The translations under genes were made by a program, and so were the position numbers. From Glandiceps talaboti (Eukaryota > Hemichordata > Enteropneusta > Spengelidae): a stretch of 60,000 bases of DNA. The stretch spans positions 27,514,176-27,574,175 of the forward strand of contig NC_135550.1 of assembly GCF_964340395.1 (NCBI RefSeq), in the 5' to 3' direction. The notes beneath the pieces are model-generated. The model saw only the letters and a list, made by a program, of their open reading frames with translations. It had not been told where the DNA came from and searched no databases. Numbering within the stretch: position 1 is the stretch's first letter; each line of letters begins with the position of its first letter. Shown here piece by piece: positions 26,101-41,100 of this stretch.

Positions 26101-29100
26101 TTGTGATTTTTTCAGACCCATTTGAATGACCAAAATGAATCTTACATGACTGCAAAGACAATAAATGCAAAGATAGCACTGATGCTGGAATCAATGCTGA
26201 AATTACAAGCCAAGCTAAGATATTTTGACATATGAAATAAACAACTTAGTTAAGTGATGGATAGAGAGAGGTGATAACACAGCAATGCAGACACACGTAC
26301 GGCATGGAAAGGTATTGAAAATAGAAAGATATTTACTTGTAGTCTACTGATTACAGAGGACCGCCTTATAATCTCCCCTGCCTGCAAGAAAATATGCCAT
26401 TTATCTACAATTAGTGCTCACAGAGAGAGATTGAAAAGAAAACAAAAAACAGCGTCTGTCAAGGTTATTAAAAACACAAAGCATTTATGTTGCTTTACTC
26501 ACAGTTAAAGAGAAGTACGCAACTTTTTTCCTTCAGCAGTAGCACTTTGGTAGGCGTACAGTAGTAGCTTGATATATGTGGTCATAAACTTGCAGTGAAA
26601 TTTTAAGAAGATGGCTTGATAAAATTACAATTGTCTCCTGCTATTGAACCATGTTATTGATGGTTTATGATCGTGTAGGTGTGTAAGCAAAGAGTGCAAA
26701 AACATTACGAGGAGTAAATCACTTACGTTTCTTCTTTCCCTGAGTTTAGCTGCTTGAGCAGGATGGTTGAACCGGAACATATTGGTTTTCCCCAATAGGA
26801 TAACAGCACCTATACACAACATGACAAAAAGATATGATTCAGCAAATAGTTCCAATATCAACTCCATATTTAGAAGTTAGGAACCCTGGGTGGACTGAAC
26901 TCTTGGTGAAAAGCTATAACATCTCTCATGAGACTTCCTTAGACTACAAACTAATTAGAATTTACAATTCAGGTCTCTTGTCTGCAACTGGTATATAGTA
27001 CACCACGTTGGACAGGTGACAATAGCTGCCATATTGGCAGTCTGCCAAGGTCACAGGGTCAATCTGAATTGAAGAAACGGTTGCTCAGCAACATGTCCAG
27101 CCATGCTGCGGTCTCATTGTTACATGCTTGATGATGGTAGCTGGCATTGAGTGTAAGAAAATATCACTGCTGTTACAGGCAGCACACCCCCTATTCTTCA
27201 AGTGACCCTTCGTTTTACTTGAATGGCAAACAATACTATTCTATCTTGTTTTCTTCTTAGCACAATATGAACAATAGTCCAGCAGTATTTTAGGGGCTCT
27301 ATGAGTATACACCCTTGGGATGAGATATGACAGCATAGTGTTTACAATGGGTGGACAGGTAACATCGGTATTTACGTGACCTAAATATGAAAAAAAATAC
27401 AAAAATGCTAACAAAAACTCACAATCCAGGAGATCATGAATGTCAACAGCTACAAAATGCAGAACAATTTCTCTTTGCATTTTATGCCCATCAAGTCTGG
27501 AATTTCAAATTGTCATAAATTCTTGCAGATTAGCTAAAAAGGAGACACTATAATGTACACATGTGTGGATTATGAGTATTTGACTAACAGACTGACTGGT
27601 CAATGAACTTATGGCAGGAAAGAATTGTGAAATCAAATTACAGAATGATAAACATGGGTATTTCAATCCAGTTCCCACTGAATTTTTTCTCCATTTTTTT
27701 TCCTATTTTGGTAAATGCAAAATATTGCTACTGTGTTTTTCATTAAAATGTTAAATTGGAGTCCTTTTATGTTCATGATACAATCAATTATTGTTTTGTG
27801 TTGTGATACTGTTTTCCCAAAGTAAATTCAAACTAAATTTTTCTGTTGACTATGTAAATCACGAAACATTTCTGTTCTACATTTATTGAGCTGTGCTAGG
27901 ATTAAATGCATGGTTTTGGTGTATGGTGTATGCTTAGCATAGTTTTACTGGCTGGTAACTTTACATTTTCACAAAAGAATGGGACCTCAAATTGGTTACA
28001 GGCACTAAAAAAAACCACATAAATTATGAGAACGATTGTCCTGAAATCACTTGTGATGCAGAGAGGAACATATAATGTACACTTATTTGTATTCCATTTG
28101 CAGTGTGTTATTATAATACCAACTAATAGCTGGTTTCACTAGACACATAAAGTAATGGTTTGGTTTTCAATGGGGTTTCACAGTAACTGTTATAGAAAAT
28201 GCAAAACAGCTGTTTTGTTTGTATTTGTACATGTACTGTATTTTGTTCGATTTGAAACACAGGTAGTCTCAATAATTTATTTTTGTTTCTTTTTTTTTTG
28301 CAATTTTACATTTATTTTACAGTATATGCTATCAAACAATTAACTTTTTATGATTCTTATCATTTCATCAATAATTGTAATTTTTACGGTCCATTTTGAC
28401 TTGAATAAATATGCAATAATTAAGTAAAGCATTTTCTTTTCTTAAAGCCCTTAATATCAAAATCACTTGTTGTGTGTACAGAAATTTTAAAAACCAATGA
28501 AAATAGAAGTTTACTGAGCCTACATTATTTACAAATATTAAAATTCAATATACAATTAAACCACTCTGTCCAGCATTAGGAACACCAGACATTCATACAG
28601 TTGACACATAAATGAGTCCATACAACATTATTTGCTGTGATATAAATGAAAGCATAGTTCCAGAGTAAAGCCAGACAGGATAGCTAGACCATTAAATTGA
28701 AAATAATTATACATGTATACTACTCCTAAGCCTATTCACTGGACTCACATATTTTAGACTGTCCTGTCACAGCAGCCATACGACCTGTGATCAGATTTTG
28801 CCCATCCTGCTATGTGAAATCAAAATATCTCATTAAAAAAAATTATCAATCGGTGCTTGTATGGTTACATATGACATAAAAGTCATTCATAAAATTATAT
28901 TACTTGTGTTTCAGCATTTTGAGTATATCAAAGACATTCTGATTGTCATTTTTTAGTCAAACCTTTTAAGTGCCCCCCAGCAGTGAGACCTCCGGTATAC
29001 AGGTGAAAATGTCAGTAAACTGCATTAACATGAAATCGCTAAATTATTGACATTGGGTGATTAATGCTCAAACTGGCTAGATGCCAAAACTACCAGGCAC

Positions 29101-32100
29101 AAAAATAAGGTCACACCCTCCTGTTAAAAGTTGAGCGCTTTCATACTCTATACACTGGCTACCATTGAAAGACACACAGCAACAACGCAGTTGATGTTCA
29201 AACTATGCACAAACGTCTACAATGGATAAGAAAATAAAAGCGAATTACTGAAATTCCATTTGTAGAGGTGGGCTTGGCTGCTTCAAAACCTATCATTGAC
29301 ACTCAGATATGAACACAGTACTTTAGATCTCAAGTTGTTATTTGCTTTAAAACCAAAATGATGGATTACTTTATCATAACCAGTAATTTGCATTTACTGA
29401 ATATTGTTGGTAAAATTATTTAAAGCTGACCACTAGGTGGCGACAGACTACCTAACCTCATCATTCTCACGAGCTCAAAAAAAAAAAGAATTCAATTTCT
29501 CAACACTAGAGGGTGCTATATCATATGACTGCAGCTATACATTTCCTACAACTTGACAGCTATACAAGCTCCATACATTTAGAATGGTGAGGTTTGCTTC
29601 CTATTACAAATATGAAATGTTCTATAATATGTTAATTAGTACTTTATGCACAAGTTCTTTTCCATTGCTTAACATCTTCTGGAAAAGTTTAATTGAACAA
29701 ATTGTTAATTATTGAAGGCAAATAAATGTTTCTTTAACCTTGCTTGAGTACTTTATACTCTAATTCCTTTAAATTTCAACAAAAGACATCAGGTGATTCT
29801 AATCTACACTGACTATTTCTTGGTTATATGCCATCCATACTGCTTGTAAACAGACATGGTAATGATGCACATGCTATTCAGATTAAGGGCACCCTACAAT
29901 CATCACAAAACTCTTCCATAATGAGATTCTATAGAAAGCCCACCATTTTACAACCTGGCCTTTCATGTTTGTCACAATAAAACTTGGAACACCCTTATAC
30001 TTTGATATATCTTATAGTCTGCAAACACCGTCATTGCTATTGTACATTTCACCTTGCCTTGGTCACGGCATTTGAAAGATCAGAACAGAGGCTATGAACA
30101 AAAAACATTTTGGATAAATAAGTTCAATGTCCTGCAAATATCCAATATCAAAGATTACCAATAGGTGGTTTGGATTACAAGGCAAAACACATATACAGTG
30201 ATCAGGTTTGTTTGTAAAGCTGTTGATTTTGAATAGTATTGATTTCAGATTAGTACTCGATACCTCAAAGGTGTCAACATCTTTGTTACAGATTTAATTA
30301 GGAGTACTGGATGAGATTTGAGAAGGCTAGCAGTTGTTATCGACAAGGAACCTTGACATTATTTGATAATGTTCAAAATTAACCAATTACCTTTTCAAAT
30401 TTTAGTTATTTATTATTAGAATGTATTCCATCTCTAACCCTTGCCTAAAAGCTAATATTCACGTTACAATTAAGTATGAACTCATGAAGTCAAAATAAAA
30501 AATATCTTAAATTTTAGGTTACTTGTCAGAGTGAAAAGACAACACAACACAACACAACACAACACAACACAACACAACACAATTTCAAATCACATGACAT
30601 CGGCCAAACCCTTACCCTTCTCCAAGATCATTAAATGCATTCTCTGGTCAGTGCTATGATTTTTTTCAGATAAGAAGTGTGGCCAAACAATGAGATATAT
30701 TGTATGCAGGCAATTGACCCCATTAAAAGCCTTACAATAATGGATCTTTAAATGCTAGGGAGTGGAGTATCATCACAAACAAACCCTGCAATACTTTGAA
30801 CAATACCATGGCATAGAGATAAAACAAGGACATTTCTCTATAACCTTCACACCTAAGTCAAAAACTTTCAAATCTCTGGTCTCTACAGATGCTGTAAAAA
30901 AATACAATAGTGGAATAGAATCCATCCAAAAAAAATGTTGGACGTGAAAAAGGTGCCCATGGTGATTTATTTTGGTGATAAATTGAGAACACACTGGGGG
31001 ATATAAAGTGAAAGACAAGTGGAGTTCACAATGACAACTTAATTTCTTGTACTATCTACTTCCTAAATAAATTGATTTCACAGTCGATGGACCATGACCC
31101 GAGACTGAAGGCAAGTTGCCAAGGTTTGATGGTAATGTCTTGCTACTACCTCTTCAAAGAGTCATGGTAGTCTTATTCTGTTATTCCTTATAATCGAGTT
31201 GGTCTGTCCTACTTGAATCAGGGGTGTCACTTCGTTGAACTCTTTCAAAGAATTACTTTTCAGAAAGCACAGTATTTAGTACGTGTACTTTTGAGGTTCA
31301 TTTCTCTTTCCATTCTTGTGTAAGTGGGGGGAGGGGCGGTTTAAGTGTTCATTGTTTCATACCTTTCATCAACCTTCAATGAAGTCTACATGCTATTACA
31401 GAATATGTCTTGGTGTACTATTATGGTGGGGGCTGGGTGAGTGTGGCATAATTCATAATTGTATAGCTTTCATTCACCTACACTTAGTAAACTCTTATGG
31501 TGGGGGCTGGGTGAGCGTGGCATAATTGCATAGATAAATTCATTATGCTCTTTGTACATGATTGCTGTTTGGACTGTGCGAGTGCTACATAATCTAATTT
31601 AGTTATCTAGCTTTCACTACACTATACTCTTGGTGCACTGTTGCTCAGCCTCTGGCTGGCTGGGGGGGGGGTTGCTACATAATTCAGTCATGTAGCTTTC
31701 ACAAAACTACTCTAGGTACACTGTTGCTGTGGGGGCTGCCATAGGTGGGTGCTACATAATTCATTTGTATAACTTTCACACGACACTACTCTAGGTACAC
31801 TGTTGCTGTGGGGGCTGGATGGATGCTACATAATTTGTTATTGTATAGCTTTCACTACCCTACTAAAATGTTTCATTAGTTTTGTCAACATCCCCTGCAG
31901 GCAAACAATGATGAATCTTCAACTAAAATATCAGAGTGTTGACATACGCTGCAACTCTACACATCAAGTACAGTCATATCAAGAATGACTTGAGGACAGG
32001 GTTTCTGTCATAGCAAGAAATACAAGTGATGTGTGTATACCTTGTGTCAGCTGAGTTGGTGTAGTGACATCGTTGCCATTAACAGCACACATTGAGTTCT

Positions 32101-35100
32101 GACATGGATACAATGTAACAACACCACCGTTGTTGATGATACGGCAGTGTTCCTCTTCAAGTGCTGGTCCTCTTAATACTATATAAAATGGAAAGAAAGA
32201 AACACTGAATTGTTTTCTATCAATAATAGAAACTTTATTTTAAGAAATGTCTGTATCTGCCATTGATATCTCTTCAATAAATAATGTATCACTACTCAAA
32301 ACCAATAACAGGGCAATGTACTTCTAGTCTTGAAGCAGTGACCATTGATCCATGAACTGTTTGTCAACTGATGGTTTTCTTCTTCTTTACTTTCTGATAT
32401 GTTTTATTAGCTGAGCACGATTTTACACTATAGACTCTCACTTGCATTATATGTACCATTTTGGTGGCTCAGACAACCTAAAAGAGATCTCAGTAATGTT
32501 GACATACCAAGACAAGTAATACAGGGGTGATAGGATGTTAAAGTAGACTGAAGTCTTACCAATGTCCTGAGGTGTTGCGGCATCTTCTCTCCCTATCCTG
32601 GTTTCACCTTCCTATGATAAACAAACCAATCAAACTTTTTAACTATCATGGAGATAGATAGCACCAGTGCTAGATCTTTAACACAATGGTATTTAACGTA
32701 CATACAGGTTTGAAAGTGACATCACTTACCAACACAGTCTGTATTTCCATATCTTATAAAGCTTGTATTATTGTATGGGTAACATACTTGTAAGTTTCCC
32801 CTCCACTGTCTATAGTCTTACAACTTATTAATCTAACAATTTAGGAAAATATTAATTAAGGGTAGCATTCATATCTCAATCCATTTTAGCCTGTACACTT
32901 TTTATCATAATATTTGTAATCACTTTCGTGGCTATAAGATCGATATTATCTAATGTATGGTTCCCAAAATTTGTAATTACCATAACTTCTCAAACATATT
33001 GGTAAAGCTTTGAGTGCAATATTCCAGACACACAATACTATGATATATAGGACTGTATACTGTGTATGGCGTCAGGATTATTGATGTCATCCATTCAGAT
33101 ACCTTACGGGGTACATGTACTTAGAACTCTACACACGATAATGTGACTCTTCTTTAATAATACACACCTACGTGTAGTTTAGCTGCTAGACTATCTGGCT
33201 TTCTTTTGATATTAGGTGAATGAATGTCACATTGCACCTAAGGTGCACATCGAGGGCATTTACACCCTGGAGTTGTGCACCAGAGGTACTGTCATTCTCA
33301 GCTTTTATTTTGAAATCGTTTGAGCACAGATCTGAGGTCTTGTTGCAAGACTAACCTACATTTTGTACATGCTACTTTCACATTCAAATTTCGTAAAATT
33401 TTCACATCTTCAGTTTTTGTGCTAATTGATATCATCCTTGAAAACACCTTGAATTTATTAAACGTCTATGAAATCCACCTCATGAGTAAGACTAGTATGT
33501 AAATATTGGCACCAAGTAAGAGTGAGATAATTGTGAGTGTTGGCAGTAGTGCTTGAAGACATACAATGTAACTAAACAGTCAACCAAGGTTACCTTCAGA
33601 TGGTATAGAATTATCCCTGTACTCAATAAATCATCGTCCATTCCAATAAGGTGAGGTAATTCAGATTCTACGATGACACCAACGTTACTTCTTCTTATAC
33701 CTACATTGCATTCCTGGCAACAAAACAGAGATGTTACTATGTTACATACAAGGCAAAACAAACCGGGCAAATTTTCTTTTCATCAATACTATTTAATATG
33801 AAATAATTCATTGCCAACTGTTTCCAATTCATCCACTACAATCAATGCATTGTAAAAAGGCATATAAAGAAATCTGTGCAAGATTACATGCAATACACAT
33901 ATGTTGATTTATCACATTATTCACTGTTGTCAAGCTTGAATAGAATTCACGATATCCTAAACCTTTCAAAAATGCCAATCTTTTATTGGTCTATGATAAT
34001 TACAGTATGTAACATCTGATCAAAGCATTTTAATCAGATGTAATTTTTCTTAGTTCTCCAGGGAAAATATGAGTGACATATTGGGGCCCTGTCTGTCCAA
34101 GTTGAAGACAAAGTCATTATTTTCATGCCGTCTGAAGACAAATGCTTGAGATTAGATTTTATACAGGCCAAGGTTAAACATGACAATCGGTCAATTTTAA
34201 CATTTTGTCTGGACACCTCAAAACTGACAAAATAAGAGTATTATATGCAATGTCATGGCATACAGCTACTGGAGAAATATATGTAAGTGTTTTCAGCAAC
34301 TGGTAAATTCTTACGTGACATGGCTACTGTCATTTTCAAAGAGTGAAAGTACTACAAACTGTTACCATTGTTTAGAGTGTATAAAACACAGACAGTGAGT
34401 GATTCCCTATACCTGCATAATGGAAGCAGCCTCCGTCCACTTGTCAACCCAAGCTGACGTTAGTAATTCAACCTTTTCTTCATTCTTATGCAGCATTTCA
34501 AATATGGAGCCATCACCAGCTAATGATGACTGAGATCCCCTCTGATAAAAATAACAATATGTGAGTCAACAAACACTAAATCACCAACACCTACAAGTTA
34601 AACAATACAGGTCAATAAAGGCAAATAAATGGTGAAAGTGAACAGGAACAAATATAACCCTATGCAGAGGTAGACAGACAAACTGACAGACAGACAGACA
34701 GACAGACCGACCAACAGTCAGACAGACAGACAAGCAAACAGACAGAAATCAGACAGACAGAAAGTTAAGTCTTGATTCTTGCTTTGTAAAAACATGCAAA
34801 AGATAAATAATTAACACATCAAAATAATCGACTTCAGGATATGATTAGCTAGTAGTTTGCAATCTTTGAATCTGTCATTTAAAAGTCAGCACATTGACAA
34901 TAGATTTGTTTAATCTCTACAACAATGCAAGCTATTTCCTTTATATCATTTATCTTACCATGTTGGCCCTTTCCAACATTGTTTTCAGTTTGTCTATTTC
35001 AGCTCTAAGATCACGTATAAGTGTTACATTGGAATCCTGCAAAAATGAAAAGAGTAGAAAAATCACTAAAAAAACAAGAAATAATAAATTGAGCATGACT

Positions 35101-38100
35101 GCAGTAAAGCTGTAATTAGTTAGCTATTATTTATCACTCTTTAACGCCTTTTATCTTTAATGCAAATTAATTCTACTTAATTTGGTCTTTATTTCTGAGT
35201 ATTTAGAATTAGGACTACCACTTAAACTGTAAAGTATTAATTCCAAAACCTAGCACATGCTGAGTTTCACATTGTGGTAACAATTTCAAGACAGTTAAGG
35301 AATCAAAACATTGTGTTATTTGTTTGCTTTTCTGAACTAAACAATCGCCCTGTCACTCAATTTTCAGAAAATTCTATATCTTTTGATAAAATATGGCTAA
35401 CATCAATTCATCAATGTATGAATGGTATAATTGCTATGGTAACGACACTGAAAAAATGCAACCCCTTAGGTTAATGTAAATTAATGCCTTGACCTGATTA
35501 GTTGTCCTGACAAAGGTCAAAATCATGTCCCATAAATTATCATACATTAAAAATTAACTTGAATCTAGCAAACAGTGAACATTAAATCATACTAAATTTG
35601 CCAAAAATGATCAAATTCTTCACTGATGGTAGTGGGTGGAGAAATGTCATCTGTTTCATCAACTCTTAAGATAGTCAGAGAAAGAAGACAGCTAATTGGC
35701 AATTATAAACTGATGGGATTTCTACTGTATAATCTTAGTATTTACTAACCTCATTTATAATAGGTTTATTGACGATGTGTTTGGCTCTTTGAGCATATCG
35801 AAGTGTACTCAACGTCTCACTGTAATAATGACTGGCTGGAGATATGGCTGAACAGACACAGAAAAAAGGAGGGAAAACAATAAGGACAAAAAAAATGATA
35901 ATAAATCGTAACGTAAGTCAGACAAATATGACTTTTATTGTGTGAACAGTGTTTGTTGATTCACTTCATTGTGTTTGCAACAAAAAATGAAGTCATAAGC
36001 AGTGATCTGTAAAGTTACCCCAATATTTCAATTACAAATTAAGGCATACATGTACACAACCTACGTCATGTCAAACAGAATTCTATGATGTAAATGACTC
36101 TGTTGATTCACTTCACTGTACATTATATTGGAATGAAAAAACAGTAGAAAATCACTGATCATTATAGAAATAACCATACACATTACCCACTCACACATCA
36201 GTGAATGTTTGAATTCCTGTTCAAATCAAATATCCAAGAGAACAAAATGTTTTTCATTAAGTTTGCCTGGTATTTAAAGAACTTCATATTAAATGTTAGA
36301 CTGAAGTGAATACAACCCTAAGTTGTCATGTTTTCACTCTAAATAACAGATCGCACATTGAACCATTTCAATGTAAATATGCTGACTCATCATCACAGCC
36401 TTTATACACCTAAATACTTTATTTTTGATAACATCTACAATAACTATTAATAATTGTCACTTTTATGACTTAACCTATAACACAGTTTTATTCAAAATCA
36501 TTTATCTTAAAAATATCACTCAGGACTGGAAGCTTCTTTGTCAATTCAATCTCCAATTGAAATTTAAAATCTATGTATTTCATTTTAAACTTCATGTATA
36601 TCCATTAATTTGATCTCATCAGACCCAGTCCAGACATTCTTAGTAACAAATCAAAAAAATTAGACATCTGACATTTTTAGTGACGAGATTTCTTTCACCA
36701 CTTTGTAAAAAGTTGTAAATTTATATAAAAATGTTATCATAGGTTACATCTGGGATCATATAATTTTGCAGTTTTATTACAGATAATTATGTTTATAGAG
36801 ATGCCATTATTACACAAATAACAATGGAATGCACAGACAAACGCCAATACATCAATACCATTAAGTATTGCTGTCATCAGTGGTGGCCATATTTGATTTC
36901 TGATTGGTTCCCTGTGACAACAAGATGGCGGCATACATCCATGTCTCAGTAGAGACATACACAGTATTTCTTTTTCTCGTAATGTAAGACTGGATGGTGA
37001 ATGAACTGTTATCACATCAATGGCATATTCTTCTCAAAGGTTATGAGTACGTTGTTGTAGACTAACAACAGTAAAATGTGCATGTTTATGTTTTTATTGT
37101 GAACAGTTAGTAACAAATCAAACATGGCCGCTACTGATAACAGCATTACTTGAAACCTTTAACCAGAAGTGGGAGCTGATGAAGGTTGATAAGTTTCTGG
37201 TAATGATACATTTATTCACAAGAAAAGAATTGTCACAGTTCTAGCAATTGACACAAAAATAGAGAGTACTTACTTGCTACCATGATTGTCTTTGCATTCC
37301 CGCCTAAACTATCTTTAAGAAGCCATGTTAATACTGAGTTGCGATAAGGTATATAAGTGTGTTTCCTCCTTCCACTAAAACTCCTTGGACTACTGTCTTC
37401 ATCACTACCTCCTAAACTTGAAAAACTCTCTAAACTAGCTGCAGCCGATAAGGAGTACTCCGCTGTCAATATACAGAAACAAAACAAAATGTCAAGCGCA
37501 CTATTCTCTTTTTAAAGGACAATAACAACCTTGACTTTGTTGTATTTACTATAATACAGGCATTTTTTTAAAAATAAAAATAAGCAATTGTCATTGAAAA
37601 GAAAAATATAAACTTTTTTAGCATGTCAGAGGACAAAGGACATAATTACTAAAATGTTCACTCTCCAGAATACAACTAAATTTGAGGAAAGTATTTCTAG
37701 ATTGATAGTAGATCATATAAAATTTCAATGCGGGAATAAATAAATGCATTTTCACAGATAATACTGATGGAATTTTGTTTTCCATATACATTCAATTATT
37801 ATACACATTCAAAGTTAACAAACTGCAAATTAAACTAAGTGACCTTGAAAATGCACACACTAAAATTAATATGTATTCACATCTGGGAGTGATATCGAGT
37901 GCATAATTGAACAAAAATAAAAGTAAGTATATAAACATAATATTACATATTGTAAAATGTCATCATGCAGTGATGCTTGACATACTAAAAAAATAAATCT
38001 GTAACACAGACATTTTCTACATCATGCATTCTACTTTTCAAATCTACACATGTCAACGCCACCACAGTTAGTGCAACTTGTAGTTTTTTCTACCAGTGAA

Positions 38101-41100
38101 AAAAATCAACCTAATATTCAGGCTGGTTACACTTTGTTCTCAGTAATATTGGTATATTCCATTTTGAATTAAAATAAAAGCTAAAACAAAATGAAATTTA
38201 TTTATGTATGTATGATATGATCTGTGTTAAAGGCTTTGATCAATGGATATTTGATAAGTAAAACAGAATTAAGACCCCAAAGAGAGAAACAATAGTAAAA
38301 AGTATTGCATAAAGTTACATTACTGTGGCTTCAAAGATAACTACACCATACCCATCGATGCTATGTCTTCGCATACATTTTGTGAAACCCTAAGTAGTTG
38401 CATCTATAGTGCTACCCTACCTACAAAACTACTGTGTGATAACAATGCATCTAAAACTACCCAATCACAGCATCAGCAGTGTCACATGCATTTAATACTA
38501 CCAACTACCAAACACAGACAAATATGTCAACAATTCAACACTAGAGGACGAAAATCACAACTAAGTTTGACATTTGACACACAAAGAGGGTAGTATGGGT
38601 GGGGTGACACGACGGGATAGAACATAAATAGAATACAGATAGCACTATGTTGGTTTCTGTTTTAACTCTATTATGATTTACATGTTATGAGAAGTGAAGC
38701 AACTATGGTAGCTTTGCTCTAAATTCTAGTCTACACACCACCGCTTACAAACCTGTGTATCTATACTACAGTCTACCGGGAATACACTATGCACGGCTGC
38801 AGACTGGGAAATGGTTGAGCTTACCTAGCCACTCTGTCTCTCCTGGTAATGGTGCATTGGAGGTTTTATAGTAGTAACAGGGGATTGAAAGTGATGATGT
38901 GAGAGATCATGTTAGATGAAAACAGAGATTTAGTAGGGATTATGATAGAATCATTTACAGGATTTAAAGGAAACTCCATGGATAAATAGAGACATTGAAT
39001 TATGGTTGTATTAGCAGATAAATAGTATTAGTTTTACAAACAGTACATGAATATCAATGTTAAACGAGTAAAATGGAGGGGCTGGTGACAAACTGATCCA
39101 AGGTTTTATGATAGTCACGCCATGCTGAACCATACCTCAATGTCAATAATAACTGAGACAAACCAGTATTTGCTTTAAACTATTCGAATAATCTATTTCT
39201 TTTTTGTTGGTTGTCTTTCAACATTCTGAAATATGATGATTCATCTAAAATCGGAATGAGGCAAAATTTGCAACTAGAAGTTTGCCTACTGATATTAAAG
39301 TTGATGAAATTTCTGATTGTTGAAAGTTGCATTGTTTTAAAGCTGGTGATGAGATGAACCACTTCATTTCTATCTGTGTAGAACATAGATTGCCATTTCA
39401 AATAAAATAATTTTGTTTCCATAAATATTTCTTCTATGGCATGCTTTATTTGATCTATAATCAAGTAATTATGTTACGATGTCGTGTAAATGTTGAACTG
39501 ACTGGCTATGTGAACAGCAATACTTTGTATGCAGCATTTTTAAGGCATTACCATAGAAACACCTGGTTAGATAATTGCTATATAGTTATTTTTGTACTCA
39601 ATGATTTCTGTTACTGATGCACTTAAAATGCATTACCATAGCAACATCCAATTGGATAATTATATACTCATAATTTTTGCTACTGATGAGAATATCAGAC
39701 CACCTAAGTATGCCATACAAATCATCACTTTTCACTTTTAGCAAACAAGCTGGCTGACAGGCACACGGTGTTGAATGACAGTTAAGAAACTTACTGGTCA
39801 ATAGCATGATTTTGGAAAGAGAGGATATCATAAGAATGGCTCATAAAAATGAAGGTTTTGATTTCTTTCATGTAAGAAGTGAAAGTGATCTAAAACACTA
39901 AATATTTAAAGTTATCTCAAAATTACAGCATGTGTACACAAAGAATGATAGAATTTCTACCAAATATAGGCATGTTTACTTTTATCGTCTCTACATGGAC
40001 TAACATTTTATGTTCAACTTGCAAAAATTATAGAAAGTATACCAAAATAACAGCTAAAATTTTATTTGCTGTAGTTTTTGTTACAATGAATTCAGTAATT
40101 TAGAATACTAAACTGTCCTATCTTACTGGTATTACAACTTTATCATACATAAACTTACACGAAATCTTCCGGAGTGAGATATCAAACTATTAGTACTCTC
40201 CAAATTGAACAGTAGAGTAAGTATTTCTCTCTTTTATGAATATGGATGGGCCATTAACAGTAAATAATACACAGTTTCTTATATACTAGTGGTTAAGATG
40301 TGAAAATTAATCTTTCGAAAGGATGACTCATTTCAGAACTATCTAAATATTATATTTCATATTTTGTTATTTCATCTGCCATATTATGTTCATGTAGTAA
40401 TATTAGATGTTATTGCAAGACACATCAAATAAAAGCGACAGTTTGTCAGACTTGTATGTAGAGGATCGTCTTGTATATGTGATGGTATCCATCTATCCAG
40501 GGATGACTGACCTTTTGGTGGACGGTCAACGAAAATAAAACTAATGAAATCACTAAACATTACTTACCCAGTGCAGAAATCACATTGCCTAAAGTAACTA
40601 ACGATTTATTGATACTGGCACCTTCACGAAGCCTTCCTCGACTGTAATTTTGGTTGGCTTTTTCACTGGGAAAGTTAAAGAGAAACATCGTGAATTGAAA
40701 AACACTGAATAACTTGTGAGAGTAAGTTGAGATATCAGTCTAAACTTATAGATGTGCTAACCAGAGTGCAAGCATGCCATAGTCATATTACGAAATTGAT
40801 GATTCTGAGAGGTCACGAGTTCAATGTGCAGGAATTTAAATGGTATATATAAATTGACACTTTAAATTATAAAAAGTATCTGTTGGAATTTGTAATCTTT
40901 CTCAGTGTTATTACTGCTGTATCTGAAATAATGTCAGGAATTAGTTTTGAAATCGGAAATTTTCTACCAATAAACTTCTGAAATGGAAAGTAAACATTAT
41001 CTATCCTCCATGGTCTGGTAGTTCTATCAGAGCTTGATAGCAGTTGAGATGCCCTTTGACCTCTGTGTCTCATTTTAACCTAGACACAGCTTCAAGACAC

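Larger units (their letters stand above)
26810..32040 (-). other. 5.2-kb intron inside the FHA coding region
   Basis: Contains a short palindrome GTTGCTCAGCAAC near 27083, two CTCF-like motifs near 29430 and 29503, an (AACAC)8 microsatellite and a minisatellite at 31390-31860. No coding sequence recognised. Confidence 0.8.
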
